From Streptomyces gossypii (GTDB lineage: Bacteria > Actinomycetota > Actinomycetes > Streptomycetales > Streptomycetaceae): a DNA stretch of 64,000 bases. Location: positions 372,001 to 436,000 of the forward strand of contig NZ_JAJAGO010000005.1 in NCBI RefSeq assembly GCF_025165795.1. Reading direction: 5' to 3'. The notes under the pieces are model-generated. The model made no database searches, was not told the origin of the DNA, and saw only the letters and a list, made by a program, of their open reading frames with translations. Below are positions 26,812 through 35,453 of this stretch, in pieces (within the stretch, counting starts at the first letter, position 1; the number at the start of each line of letters is the position of its first letter). A program made the translations under genes and the position numbers.

Positions 26812-27279
26812 GTGTTCACGACCGTGTTGATGATCGAGAAGCCGCTGGTGTCCGCCGACGTGGAGCTCGTCACCACCCTGCACGGGGACGAACCGGTCTC
26901 GTTCGTCGTGCTGATGCAGCCGCGCGGCGACCAGGACCGGCTGCTGCGCGCGCTGGACGACGTGGTGCTGGGCGAACTGGAGGAGGCCGTCCACGAGATC
27001 GAGGAACCGGAGGGCGGCGAGGACCGGCAGCCCGCACGGCTGGCGCTGGAGCACTCGCTGAAGTCCCTGCGGGAAGCGGGTGTGGAGGCGGTCGGCCAGA
27101 TCGTCGAGAAACACCCCCTCGACCTGCTGACCTCGATCGTCTCCCAGACCGAAGCGGACGAGGTCGTCGTCCTGACCGCCCCGCACCTGGTGGAGGAGTT
27201 CTTCCACCGGGACTGGGCCTCACGGGCCCGCCACCGGGTCGGCGTCCCGGTGCTGAAGCTCTTCGCCCACTCGGAGTAG
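26812..27279 (+). CDS. small conserved protein, USP-like fold (function unknown)
   Basis: A 155-aa protein starting at GTG (MFTTVLMIEKPLVSAD). Alternating strands and helices (VSFVVLMQPRG, AVGQIVEKHPLDLLTSIVSQ, ADEVVVLTAPHLVEEFFHRDW and a final VGVPVLKLFAHSE) resemble a universal-stress-protein-type Rossmann fold, including the aspartate-rich strand after a long helix. A clear ATP-binding glycine motif is missing. I recall homologues in Streptomyces being labelled indole-3-glycerol phosphate synthase, but none of that TIM-barrel's motifs is present. It stands alone between the reductase gene and a terminator. Confidence 0.65.
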   Translation: MFTTVLMIEKPLVSADVELVTTLHGDEPVSFVVLMQPRGDQDRLLRALDDVVLGELEEAVHEIEEPEGGEDRQPARLALEHSLKSLREAGVEAVGQIVEKHPLDLLTSIVSQTEADEVVVLTAPHLVEEFFHRDWASRARHRVGVPVLKLFAHSE

Positions 27280-27453
27280 CTCTCAGTGCCGCGCCAGGCA
27301 GGGCCCGCCGCCCCGCTCGCCGTCCGGGCACGGCCCTCGGCCGCGTTGCCCGACCGGCCGAGCAGGCCCGCCACGAGGCCGATCGGGCGCCTTGCCGCTG
27401 ACCGCAGCAGGACGCCTCGCTACCGGGTGAACCCTGCCTGACGCGGCAGTAGA

Positions 27454-27513
27454 GCGTGTTTGAGAAGTAGCGCCGAGCGCCCGGAGGCGGTCGGCGCTAC
27501 TTCTCAAACACGC
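27454..27513. terminator. perfect 23-base inverted repeat upstream of murC
   Basis: Arms 27454-27476 and 27491-27513 are exactly complementary with a 14-base loop. The arms are less GC-rich than usual (tttgagaagtag core). Position suggests the terminator of the preceding plus-strand gene. Because the first arm starts 175 bases after that gene, a role as a regulatory site or RNA near the murC promoter is also possible. Confidence 0.7.
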
Positions 27514-27603
27514 CCTGGCCCGGGGCCCGCCGACCGGCCGATAGGCTGGACGCGGCGCGAGCCGCCGCGCCCGCACACAGTGACGATCTGGGAGTCCTCC
27601 GCG

Positions 27604-28995
27604 ATGACAGCCGTGCCGCCCGCCATGGAACGTCCGCACTTCATCGGCATCGGCGGCGCCGGAATGTCGGGGATCGCCAAGATCCTCGCCCAGCGCGGCG
27701 CCCGGGTCGCGGGAAGCGATTCACGGGAGTCCGAGAGCGTGCTGGCCCTGCGCGAGCGGGGCGCCACCGTGCACCTCGGGCACGACGCCTCGCATCTGGC
27801 CGAGGACGCCAGCTGCGTCGTCGTCTCCAGCGCCATCCGTGCCGACAACCCGGAGCTGGCCGCGGCCACCGGGCGCGGCATCCCCGTGGTGCACCGCTCG
27901 GACGCGCTGGCCGCCGTGATGGCGGACCACCGGGCGCTGGCCGTCGCGGGCACCCACGGCAAGACCACCACCACCTCGATGCTCGCCGTCAGCCTCCGCG
28001 CACTGGGCCTCGCCCCGTCGTACGCGATCGGCGGCGACCTGGACGTCCCCGGCTCGAACGCCGACCACGACACGGGCGAGATCTTCGTGGCGGAGGCGGA
28101 TGAAAGCGACCGGAGCTTCCACAAGTACGCGCCCGAGGTCGCCATCATCCTCAACGTCGAGCTGGACCACCACGCCAACTACGCCTCGCTGGAGGAGATC
28201 TACGACTCCTTCGAGACCTTCGTCGGCCGGGTGCGGGAGGGCGGCACGCTCGTCGTCTCCGCCGACAACCCCGGTGCCCGCGAGCTGACCCGGCGGGTGC
28301 GCGCCGCGGGCGGCCCCCGCGTGCGTACGTACGGCGAGGCGGCCGACGCCGACGTCCGCGTGCTGAGGGTCACCCCCATCGGGCTCACCAGCGAGGTCAC
28401 GGTCTCACTGGACGGCCGCGAGCTGACGTTCGCCGTCTCCGTACCGGGCAGCCACTACGCCCACAACGCGGTCGCCGCCCTCACCGCGGGCACCGCGCTG
28501 GGCATCCCGTCCGCCGGGCTCGCCGAGGCGCTGGGCGCGTACACCGGGGTGAACCGACGGCTCCAGCCCAAGGGCGAGGCCGGCGGCGTCCGGGTCATCG
28601 ACTCCTACGCCCACCACCCGACGGAGATGACGGCCGACCTCGAAGCCATCAGGGGCGGCGCCGCGGACGGCCGGGTGCTGGTTCTCTTCCAGCCGCACCT
28701 GTACAGCCGCACCCAGGAGCTGGGCACCGAGATGGGCGACGCGCTCGCGCTGGCGGACGCGTCCGTCGTACTGGACATCTACCCGGCCCGTGAGGACCCG
28801 ATCCCGGGGGTCACCAGCACGGTCATCACCGACGCGGCACGCGCGGCGGGGGCGGACGTGCACCTGGCGCCGTCGAAGGACGCGGCCCCGGAGCTGATCG
28901 CGGGAATGGCGAAGCCCGGGGATCTCGTTCTGACCATGGGGGCGGGCGACGTGACCGAGCTGGGCCCGCGGATCCTGGAGCACCTGTCGGACTGA
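27604..28995 (+). CDS. murC: UDP-N-acetylmuramate-L-alanine ligase
   Basis: Cytosolic Mur ligase of 463 aa that adds L-alanine to UDP-MurNAc in peptidoglycan precursor synthesis. The N-terminal UDP-binding motif is HFIGIGGAGMSGIAKILAQRG, the ATP P-loop is AVAGTHGKTTTTSMLAVSL, the Mg-carbamate region is IFVAEADESDRSFHKY followed by LNVELDHHANY, and the C-terminal domain contains VRVIDSYAHHPTEMTADL and VLFQPHLYSRTQ. ATG at 27604 is 10 bases before the first conserved residues. It sits alone, away from the usual division-and-cell-wall cluster, so it may be a second or relocated copy. msrB follows after 116 bases. Confidence 0.93.
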   Translation: MTAVPPAMERPHFIGIGGAGMSGIAKILAQRGARVAGSDSRESESVLALRERGATVHLGHDASHLAEDASCVVVSSAIRADNPELAAATGRGIPVVHRSDALAAVMADHRALAVAGTHGKTTTTSMLAVSLRALGLAPSYAIGGDLDVPGSNADHDTGEIFVAEADESDRSFHKYAPEVAIILNVELDHHANYASLEEIYDSFETFVGRVREGGTLVVSADNPGARELTRRVRAAGGPRVRTYGEAADADVRVLRVTPIGLTSEVTVSLDGRELTFAVSVPGSHYAHNAVAALTAGTALGIPSAGLAEALGAYTGVNRRLQPKGEAGGVRVIDSYAHHPTEMTADLEAIRGGAADGRVLVLFQPHLYSRTQELGTEMGDALALADASVVLDIYPAREDPIPGVTSTVITDAARAAGADVHLAPSKDAAPELIAGMAKPGDLVLTMGAGDVTELGPRILEHLSD

Positions 28996-29042
28996 GCGGG
29001 CCGGGTACCGAGCGGGCCCGGTTGCGGGACGACGCACCAGCT

Positions 29043-29093
29043 GACCAGCAGGCGACGGACCAGCAGGCGACGGACCAGCAGGCGACGGACCAG
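29043..29093. repeat. 15-base tandem repeat before msrB
   Basis: Three exact copies of gaccagcaggcgacg at 29043, 29058 and 29073, followed by a partial unit, ending 18 bases before the msrB start. It lies in the murC-msrB gap, just ahead of the ribosome site, and is likely length-variable. Confidence 0.85.
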
Positions 29094-29111
29094 CTAAGAA
29101 GGAGCATGGCC

Positions 29112-29519
29112 ATGGCGTACGAGAAGGACAAGCCGGACGAGCAGTGGCGCGCGGAGCTGTCCCCGGAGGAGTACCGCGTACTGCGCGAGGCGGGCACCGA
29201 GGCGCCGTTCCGCGGCGAGTACACGGACACCAGGACGACGGGTGTCTACAACTGCCGCGCCTGCGGTGTGGAGCTCTTCCGCTCCGACACCAAGTTCGAA
29301 TCCCACTGCGGCTGGCCCAGCTTCTACGACCCGGCCGACACCTCGGCCGTCGAGCTCATCGAGGACAACTCGATGGGCGTGACCCGTACCGAGGTGCGCT
29401 GCGCGTCCTGCGGCTCCCATCTGGGCCATGTCTTCGAGGGCGAGGGCTACCCCACCCCGACGGACCAGCGCTACTGCATCAACTCCATCTCGCTCCGGCT
29501 CGCACCCGCCGAGAGCTGA
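29112..29519 (+). CDS. msrB: peptide-methionine (R)-S-oxide reductase
   Basis: MsrB of 135 aa, which repairs oxidised methionine in proteins. Zinc cysteines are in NCRACGVELF and RCASCGSHLGHVF, substrate residues in HCGWPSFYDP, and the catalytic cysteine in RYCINSISLRL. The ATG at 29112 was chosen because aaggag lies 7 bases before it; the ATG six bases upstream is too close to that site. An upstream in-frame extension would encode the tandem repeat and is unlikely to be translated. A hairpin terminator follows. Confidence 0.95.
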   Translation: MAYEKDKPDEQWRAELSPEEYRVLREAGTEAPFRGEYTDTRTTGVYNCRACGVELFRSDTKFESHCGWPSFYDPADTSAVELIEDNSMGVTRTEVRCASCGSHLGHVFEGEGYPTPTDQRYCINSISLRLAPAES

Positions 29520-29542
29520 GAGGCCTCTGCGCGGACGCCACA

Positions 29543-29582
29543 CGCCCCGGCCCGGTCCACCCGCGTGGACGGGGCCGGGGCG
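29543..29582. terminator. hairpin terminator between msrB and the deaminase gene
   Basis: 18-base arms 29543-29560 and 29565-29582 with a single mismatch and a 4-base loop, between two convergent genes. Confidence 0.8.
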
Positions 29583-29598
29583 CCGCTCAGCTCAGGGC

Positions 29599-31275
29599 TC
29601 AGCGTCGTACGCCGTGCCGCGCCTCGAAATCGGCGAGGTCCTGCTCCAGCTTCCACTGCAGGGCCGCCTTGGGGCTCTCCTCGATCATCGCCTGGCAGCG
29701 TGAGGTCGCCTCCCCCGCTCGGGGATCACTGCCCACGCAATCCCGCCCCGGCCGGTAGTCCCCAGGCCCCCGCCACAGGCTGTGGCCCTGCACGAAGGCG
29801 TGGTCCAGCGAGGCGCGGGCACTGGCCCGCAGCTCCCGGTAGCTCATGTGGTGCTCGGTGGCGGCCCGCTCGTACTCGTCCGTGATGTCGGTGCGCGAGA
29901 CGCCCTGGTCGTCGGTTGCGAGGGCCACCGGCACGTCCGCGTCGAGATAGCGGCGCAGCGGATGCTCCGCGCCGCAGACTTCGAGGATCTGGCAGTTGCT
30001 GGTCAGCGGCACCTCGACGGCGACCTTCCGCCGGGCCATGCTGCGCAGCAGCTGCCCGGGGCGGTCCTCGCTCATGACCGAGACCCCGTGGCCGATGCGC
30101 TCGGCGCCCGCCGTACGGACCGCCTCGCGGATATGGAACCGCCGGTCCTCGGCCGAGGCCAGCTTCTCGGTGAGCTCACCCGCGTGCAGCGTCACACGCG
30201 CGGTCGGGTAGACGGTCTGGAGATAGCGGATCATCCGCATGTGGAGCCGGTAGTCGCGCAGGGCGACGGGGTCGTCCTCCGGCTGGACCAGATTGACGCC
30301 GACGTAGTACGGGTGGTTCTCGGCCATCAGGAAACCGGCGAGCAGCTGGGTGAAGACGTACTTCGGGTCGTACGCACGCCCCACCTGGAAGACGAAGCGG
30401 AGGTCGACGGCGCAGGCCGGTTCGGGGTCGCTGGTGGCGCAGCCGAGTTCGTCGTAGTACTCGCCGAGGTAGCCCTCGGTGTCGTTTGCCGCCTTCTCCA
30501 CGTAGGTGTCCATGCCGTCCCCCGCGAGGAGGGTCTTCCGCATCTGCGCGAAGTCGGGGTTCCACTCCACGGCCTTGCCGAGCGCGGCCAGGTCCCCGCC
30601 GCGCGGGGTGAACAGCGGCTCCACATAGGACTGGCTGTTTTTGACGGCGGTCCGGGAGACGGCGGCCAGCAGCCTGCCCCGGTGCGTGTGTGTGACGGCG
30701 CCGAACTTGCCGAAGGCCGAGAAGAAGTGGTCGTGCCCGGACTCCTCGTCGGTCTCCTTGAAGTCCTCCATCGACCAGGCCCGGATCACCTGCTGCCGGA
30801 AGTCCCTGTCGTCCACGGCGTCCTGAGCGGGCCGCGCGCCGTCGGCGCATGGTGCCGGCACGGCCGTCATCGTCTTGTCGATGCACAGCCCGTCCCGGGC
30901 CGCGAGCTCGATCAGCGACTCGGTCGGCACGGCCCCGGACAGGTGGGTGTGCAGATCCCCGCCCTTCGGCATCTGCCGGAGGAAGTCGCGCAGCCGGGCG
31001 GGATCGCCACGCAGCCCGGCCATCCGCCGCGCGGTGGAGGCCCCGGCTCCGCTGTCCGGCCAGGCGGGCGCGGCGGCGGTGCCAGGGCTGGTTCCTGCGG
31101 CGGGCTGTGCTGCGCCGAGCTGCTCCACCCGGTCTCCGCCCTGCGGCGCGTCCTGCGGTGCGGCGAGGGCCGGAGCGCCGGGGATCAACGTGAGCCCCAG
31201 CGACGCGACGGTCATCAGGGCGGCCGCGAGGTGTCTGCGCCCGGTGCCGGAATGCCGGCTTCCAGAAGTGGTCAT
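29599..31275 (-). CDS. secreted adenosine deaminase-family protein
   Basis: A 558-aa amidohydrolase with an N-terminal signal peptide (LAAALMTVASLGLTLIPG, cleavage near ALAAP). Metal and catalytic motifs of the adenosine deaminase family are complete: GGDLHTHLSGAV (H109, H111), RVTLHAGELTEKL (His and Glu), AERIGHGVSVM (His), and VALATDDQGVSRTDI (Asp pair). It would deaminate adenosine, or a related purine nucleoside, outside the cell. The length exceeds cytosolic ADA (~340 aa) because of the secretion signal, an Ala/Gly linker and a middle insertion, as in extracellular ADGF-like enzymes. Cysteine pairs (APCADG, LGCATSDPEPACA) suit an exported protein. Confidence 0.87.
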   Translation of the reverse strand: MTTSGSRHSGTGRRHLAAALMTVASLGLTLIPGAPALAAPQDAPQGGDRVEQLGAAQPAAGTSPGTAAAPAWPDSGAGASTARRMAGLRGDPARLRDFLRQMPKGGDLHTHLSGAVPTESLIELAARDGLCIDKTMTAVPAPCADGARPAQDAVDDRDFRQQVIRAWSMEDFKETDEESGHDHFFSAFGKFGAVTHTHRGRLLAAVSRTAVKNSQSYVEPLFTPRGGDLAALGKAVEWNPDFAQMRKTLLAGDGMDTYVEKAANDTEGYLGEYYDELGCATSDPEPACAVDLRFVFQVGRAYDPKYVFTQLLAGFLMAENHPYYVGVNLVQPEDDPVALRDYRLHMRMIRYLQTVYPTARVTLHAGELTEKLASAEDRRFHIREAVRTAGAERIGHGVSVMSEDRPGQLLRSMARRKVAVEVPLTSNCQILEVCGAEHPLRRYLDADVPVALATDDQGVSRTDITDEYERAATEHHMSYRELRASARASLDHAFVQGHSLWRGPGDYRPGRDCVGSDPRAGEATSRCQAMIEESPKAALQWKLEQDLADFEARHGVRR

Positions 31276-31838
31276 GGGTCAGGAATAGCGGAACCGCGCC
31301 GCGTCGCCCGTACCTTCACCCAACCGGCGGCGCGCCGCGAGCCGCTCCTACCTCCGCTCCCGTAGTCACGCGTCACAGCTGGCACCGCCCTCCGAGGCGT
31401 GCCGGTCCCGGCCCGCTGCGCTCGACGAGCACCCCAACGGAGACCGGCAAGGAACTTGCCGCCGGTGGGCAAAGCCTTGCGATACTGCCGGTGTTGCAAG
31501 GCCGAGTGGAAGGCCACCCCGGCGGGCGTGCACGGGGAAGGTCGCCCCTTCGGGGGCCTCAGTCCTATTCCGGCCATGGCACACGCCGACCTCGCAGGGC
31601 CATACAACAGCTACCCGGACGACCGGGAGGAGGAGAACACCGCGGTCGCCCCACACAGGAGTGGCCCGGACACGGCAAAGGGGCCGAGGAAGAGCTACCG
31701 AAGTAGCCCGGCACATCCTCCGGCCCCTTTTCACCAAACCAAATCCGAGAAGGCGCGCCCAGTGACGCACACCACGGACCCAGTAGCTACCAAAATAGCT
31801 TCCCGCCCGGGAGACGCCAACAGATGCCAAGGAGAACC
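31276..31838. other. intergenic leader region, no convincing gene
   Basis: About 560 bases between the deaminase and the HTH gene. The sequence is less GC-biased than the genes and has no frame with a good start and ribosome site; a 147-codon frame from 31399 runs into the HTH gene and shows no domain. The second half holds repeated agctac/gtagct words (near 31609, 31693 and 31783) and the hairpin at 31677-31732, so it probably acts as the control region of the HTH gene. Confidence 0.5.
31677..31732. terminator. hairpin with T-tract (terminator or attenuator)
   Basis: Outer arms aaaggggccg(a)gga at 31677-31690 and tcctccggcccctttt at 31717-31732, with an inner perfect stem gctac-cgaa-gtagc. 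The 3' T run makes it look like an intrinsic terminator on the plus strand, about 105 bases before the HTH gene start. An attenuator of that gene is an alternative. Confidence 0.6.
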
Positions 31839-32654
31839 ATGATCCCCCGCGGCCGGAAGGTCATCACCCCTGCCGAGATCGCCCACCGCGCCGGTGTATC
31901 GCTGAGCACCTGGAGGCGCCGCGACGCCCCCAACTTCCACCAGCGCGTCAAAAGCCTGGTCCAGGGCCGGTACCTCGTCTACGACCTGGAGCAGACACTC
32001 GCCTACCTGGACGGCCAGCCCATCCAGGCCCTGCCCGCCGGCGAGCACCCCGACGACCTCCTCGACGACCGTGAGGTGGCCGCCCTCCTGGGCGTGGCCA
32101 CCTCCACCGTCAGCGCCTACCGCACGCAGGGCTACCTCCCCAAGGGCACCCACCCGAAGGACGCCACCGGAGAGGACATCGCCAGCATCCGCGTCACTCC
32201 ACGGCATCAGGTCGAGGCCCGCCGGGCCTCCCTGCCGGAGGGTCACACCCCGGGCAAGCGGGGCCGGCCTGTCGGCAGCGCAGCCCGAGACGAAACCGAG
32301 AAGCTGCTCGCCAGCGGCCAGGCCCTCTCCGGACGCGACGTCAACGCAGCCCTCCGCGTCTCCGTGGGCCACGGCAACCGGCTGCTGCGGGCCGCCGGCC
32401 GGGCCGCCGGCCGTGGTCGCCGCCACGACGTACAGGCCACCGACCGGCAGGAGCGCATCGCCCGCGTGCGAACACTGCTGGAGCAGACAGAGAAGACCCC
32501 GACACTCCAGCAGATCGCCGAGGAGGTGGGCGTGAGCAAGACCGAGGCGCACCGGCTGGTGCAGGCCGTCCGCGGGGACTCACCGATGACCTCGAAAGAC
32601 CCGGACGGGTGGTCCGCCATGCCTCGGCCCTCGCCGCACCGGCAGTGCCCGTGA
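31839..32654 (+). CDS. multi-HTH DNA-binding protein of accessory-element type
   Basis: A 271-aa protein with several predicted helix-turn-helix units: ITPAEIAHRAGVSLSTWRRRD near the start, DREVAALLGVATSTVSAYRTQGYLP in the middle (excisionase/MerR-like), a possible third in SGRDVNAALRVSVGHGNRLL, and TLQQIAEEVGVSKTEAHRLVQAV near the end. A basic linker (GKRGRPVGSAAR) separates them. ATG at 31839 has an ideal aaggag site. Proteins with this layout are typical of actinomycete plasmids and integrated elements, but no integrase or transfer gene is next to it. It could repress its own structured leader. Confidence 0.65.
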   Translation: MIPRGRKVITPAEIAHRAGVSLSTWRRRDAPNFHQRVKSLVQGRYLVYDLEQTLAYLDGQPIQALPAGEHPDDLLDDREVAALLGVATSTVSAYRTQGYLPKGTHPKDATGEDIASIRVTPRHQVEARRASLPEGHTPGKRGRPVGSAARDETEKLLASGQALSGRDVNAALRVSVGHGNRLLRAAGRAAGRGRRHDVQATDRQERIARVRTLLEQTEKTPTLQQIAEEVGVSKTEAHRLVQAVRGDSPMTSKDPDGWSAMPRPSPHRQCP

Positions 32655-33343
32655 GTTGAAATCTTGTCGCTTTTCGTCATGCCCCGGATGAACCTCATGA
32701 ATTCCACTTGCTGCATGGTCCGCCGAGGGGGTGGGGCCTTGGCCGGAGTCGGCGGTCCTCCCGTCGCGCCGCTGCCGAGAGCCATGTTTCACGCGTCAAC
32801 CTGTGCTTCGGACCAGGCGGGCGGCGACGGAGAGGCGGGCACGGACCCATGTCACTCATCACATGGACGTTGAAGACACTGGGCGCCGTCGCGGCGTGCG
32901 GACTGGGGGCGACCGGTCTCTGCTCCCGCCTGCTGACCCTGCGCCGCGGCGGCGGACGGAGGGCGAATCGTGAGAAACGATGGGCCGAATCGGTGACACC
33001 TGGTCAGCAGGCCTGCCAGCAGCGCCCCCCGTACGGAAATCCGCGCGATACTCGAGGTACTCCCGGGCTTCCCGGTGAGAGCGAAAGACCCTGGTTCGAA
33101 GGCCGGAATCCCGGCCCGACGACCCCCGGCCCCGGCACCGAGCGGCAGACCCACACCAGTCACCGCTCCCGGGCGCAACCCGAAGCCGCAGCGGCGGACG
33201 GGGAAACCGCGCTCGCCGCGGCGCGGCTCTCCGGCGCGTACTGCCGGCTCCTCACCACTCTGGGCCCGCCAGGGGCCCAGGAACAGCCGAATCAGCAGCC
33301 CGCGTCAACCCCTCGCGAGGCGGCGAACGGAACGGGGGTTCAC
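32655..33343. other. region of uncertain coding status
   Basis: About 690 bases between the HTH gene and the small membrane protein gene. One plus-strand frame is open through it and joins the membrane protein in frame (possible start ATG 32849, MSLITWTLKTLGAV, with a hydrophobic first segment), but third positions are less GC-biased than in neighbours and no domain is visible. It may be an N-terminal extension, a decayed gene or a spacer. A ggttcgaa word near 33106 resembles a tRNA T-loop, but no tRNA fold forms. Confidence 0.4.
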
Positions 33344-33790
33344 ATGGCCTCTGACATCGAAGCGGACCGCCCGGCTCCCACGAGCCTGGAGATCGCGGCC
33401 CGGTGGGCCGAACTCCCGGCCGATCACCTCAAGGCCGCCCTCAGGGCGCTGGAGCCGCAGCTGGCGCGCGAACACCACTACCGGCTGGCACGGCTGGAGC
33501 AGCAGGAGGCGGACGCCCGCCGGGCCCACCGGCTCGGCCTCGCGGGCCTGGCCTCCGGATTCCTGATCGCCGTCTCCATGCTCACCGGCGCGGTCCTCGT
33601 CGGACTCGGTGGCCAGCCATGGCTCGCCGCGATGCTCTCCGGGCCCAGCGTGCTCGCCCTGGCCACCCTCTTCGTCCTCCGCCGGACCGACCCGACCCAG
33701 ACGCTCGCCATGGCCCGCACCCACCGCGCAGCCCTCAGCGCCTCGACCCCCCCACCGGCCGCCCCGCCCACCGAGCCGGGCCTCGCCTAG
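33344..33790 (+). CDS. small membrane protein resembling DUF2335
   Basis: A 148-aa protein with the layout of the DUF2335 group: a charged N-terminal helix region (LKAALRALEPQLAREHHYRLARLEQQEADARRA split by His/Arg), then two closely spaced membrane helices (LAGLASGFLIAVSMLTGAVLVGL and WLAAMLSGPSVLALATLFVL), and a Pro-rich tail. ATG at 33344 has a gggggt site 5 bases upstream. The same frame continues upstream for 165 codons, so a longer protein cannot be excluded. Its stop overlaps the stop of the convergent hydrolase gene by the four bases ctag. Function unknown; DUF2335 proteins have been thought holin-like only on shape. Confidence 0.55.
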   Translation: MASDIEADRPAPTSLEIAARWAELPADHLKAALRALEPQLAREHHYRLARLEQQEADARRAHRLGLAGLASGFLIAVSMLTGAVLVGLGGQPWLAAMLSGPSVLALATLFVLRRTDPTQTLAMARTHRAALSASTPPPAAPPTEPGLA

Positions 33791-34473
33791 GCGAGTTCGA
33801 CGAGGTGGCGGGCCGTGCCGGCGGGATCGACGATCTGGTGCAGGTGCGCGCCGGGCAGGTGTGCCGCATGCCAGCCGCGTTCGCGTGCCTCGGCGGCGAG
33901 GTCGTCATAGGGAGGGCCGAACAGCAGGTAGGAGCAGGGGTGGTCGTCCCAGCCGCCGGAGGCCGGGATGTGCTGCTCGTAGTAGGACAGCGGCAGGGTG
34001 GGCTGCTCTTCGGTGACGGTCTGCCGGATCACCGGATCGGGGAACAGGGGAGCGATGTCCGCCTCGTCCCACCAGTCGGTCCAGCGTGGCAGCCTGCCGT
34101 TCACGGCCATCGGGCGGAGGAACTCCAGCAACTCGGGTGGGACGACCGGGGTCGGTCCGTGCCGGGCCGGTAGCGCGGCGTCGACGAAGATCGAGCTGGT
34201 CACCGGATGGTCGAGGCCCGAGCGGATCGTCGGAAGGAACAAGCCTGCGTTGCTGTGTGCCACCAAGGTGACGGGGCTGCCGTCCGGGACCTGCCGGAGG
34301 TCGTCGCGGACGGCATCGGCGACACGGGGCCAGAATGGCGGAGCGCCAGCGCCTATGTGCAGCAGCGACGGGACCCGCACCTGGTATCCCGCCGCTGCCA
34401 GGCGTTCGGCCACGGGGTGCCAGGTCGAGGGACCCACGGACGGACTGTGCACGAGAACGAAGACCGGCTGCAT
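33787..34473 (-). CDS. alpha/beta-fold hydrolase
   Basis: A 228-aa alpha/beta hydrolase. FVLVHSPSVGPSTWHPVAERL is the first strand with the oxyanion region (H-S-P in place of H-G-x), the nucleophile elbow is LVAHSNAGLFLP (Ser), and the catalytic histidine is probably in LPGAHLHQIVDPAG. A flexible cap around residues 115-165 is rich in Pro and Trp. The substrate is unknown. ATG at 34473 begins MQPVFVLVHS; the longer frame upstream is not supported by the fold. Confidence 0.8.
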   Translation of the reverse strand: MQPVFVLVHSPSVGPSTWHPVAERLAAAGYQVRVPSLLHIGAGAPPFWPRVADAVRDDLRQVPDGSPVTLVAHSNAGLFLPTIRSGLDHPVTSSIFVDAALPARHGPTPVVPPELLEFLRPMAVNGRLPRWTDWWDEADIAPLFPDPVIRQTVTEEQPTLPLSYYEQHIPASGGWDDHPCSYLLFGPPYDDLAAEARERGWHAAHLPGAHLHQIVDPAGTARHLVELA

Positions 34474-34682
34474 GTGTCGATCCTGTCGCCCGCACCCTCG
34501 CAGGCGCGACCGGCTTGGCTGAGAGCAGAACGCCCGCCGCTTCGGATCGGTCGACGGATTGACCACGAAGCAGGGCCCAACCCGGCAATTCCGTCGACTG
34601 ATCCCCGCCCCACATGGTGCGCCCGGCGGAGAGCCCGTAATTCACTGGCCCGGCCGGTTGTGCGCGGCGCAGGATGGCGCGC

Positions 34683-35309
34683 ATGTATGAGCTCCTGCTG
34701 CCGTTCCTCGGCGCCTGCCTGCTGGTCGCGATGTCACCCGGTCCGAGCACCGTGCTGATCATCCGCAACTCGATGCACAGCCGCCGCTCCGGAATGATGA
34801 CGGTCCTGGGCAACGAGAGCGGGGTCTTCGTCTGGGGCGTCGTCGCGGCCTGCGGGCTGACCGCGCTGCTCGCCGCGTCCGAGGTGGCCTACGACGTGAT
34901 GCGGTACGTGGGGGCCGTGGTGCTGATCGTCTTCGGAATCCAGGCGATACGGTCCGCCCGGCGCGGCGGGCACTCCGAACTCGTCGAGGGGGAGGGCGAG
35001 TCCCGCGCGGCGTCCGGCATGCGTTCGTATCGCGCCGGACTCCTGATGAACCTCGCGAACCCCAAGGCCGCCATCTTCGCGATGTCCTTCCTCCCTCAGT
35101 TCGTGCCTTCCGGGGCACCGCAGCTGCCCACCATGGTGGCCCTGGCCGGCCTCTGGGCGACCTTCGAGATGGGCTACTACTTCACCTACGTATGGGGCGT
35201 GGGCCGCCTGAAGCGCGTGCTCTCCCGCGCCGGCGTACGAAAGCGCCTGGAGCAGATCTCCGGCGGCGTCCTCCTCGCCCTCGGCCTCCGCCTCGCCCTG
35301 GACGGCTGA
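34683..35309 (+). CDS. LysE/RhtB-family amino-acid exporter
   Basis: A 208-aa membrane protein with six helices and the LysE family hallmark near the start: LLVAMSPGPSTVLIIRNSMHSRRSG (the P-G-P turn after helix 1). Also typical are GNESGVFVWGVVAACGLTALL, YVGAVVLIVFGIQAIR and the conserved LLMNLANPKAAIFAMSFLPQF. It should export amino acids or related compounds. ATG at 34683 is preferred over 34674 because the caggatgg stretch can serve as its ribosome site. It stands as a single gene between the hydrolase and the kinase. Confidence 0.88.
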   Translation: MYELLLPFLGACLLVAMSPGPSTVLIIRNSMHSRRSGMMTVLGNESGVFVWGVVAACGLTALLAASEVAYDVMRYVGAVVLIVFGIQAIRSARRGGHSELVEGEGESRAASGMRSYRAGLLMNLANPKAAIFAMSFLPQFVPSGAPQLPTMVALAGLWATFEMGYYFTYVWGVGRLKRVLSRAGVRKRLEQISGGVLLALGLRLALDG

Positions 35310-35453
35310 CCGCCGCGCGGCCCCTCAACCTTCGGCGACCCAGCCCCCCCTCGGAGGGCATACCGCCGCCCAGTCCGATAATCCGCAACACGTGGACGGC
35401 ACATCACTCGAAGCGTCACACTGATCACGGAACATCACCGTGGGGGTGCACGC

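Noticed and set aside
26812..27279. Indole-3-glycerol phosphate synthase label for the 155-aa protein
   Set aside because: No TIM-barrel motifs; length and strand pattern fit a USP-like fold instead.
29043..29093. Repeat considered as a mini CRISPR array
   Set aside because: Units are 15 bases and directly adjacent with no spacers; no cas gene is present.
31399..31842. 147-codon frame before the HTH gene
   Set aside because: No plausible ribosome site or domain; it contains the hairpin and overlaps the HTH gene start.
33040..33120. Possible tRNA suggested by ggttcgaa
   Set aside because: No acceptor stem, D-arm or T-stem pairing could be formed around the word.
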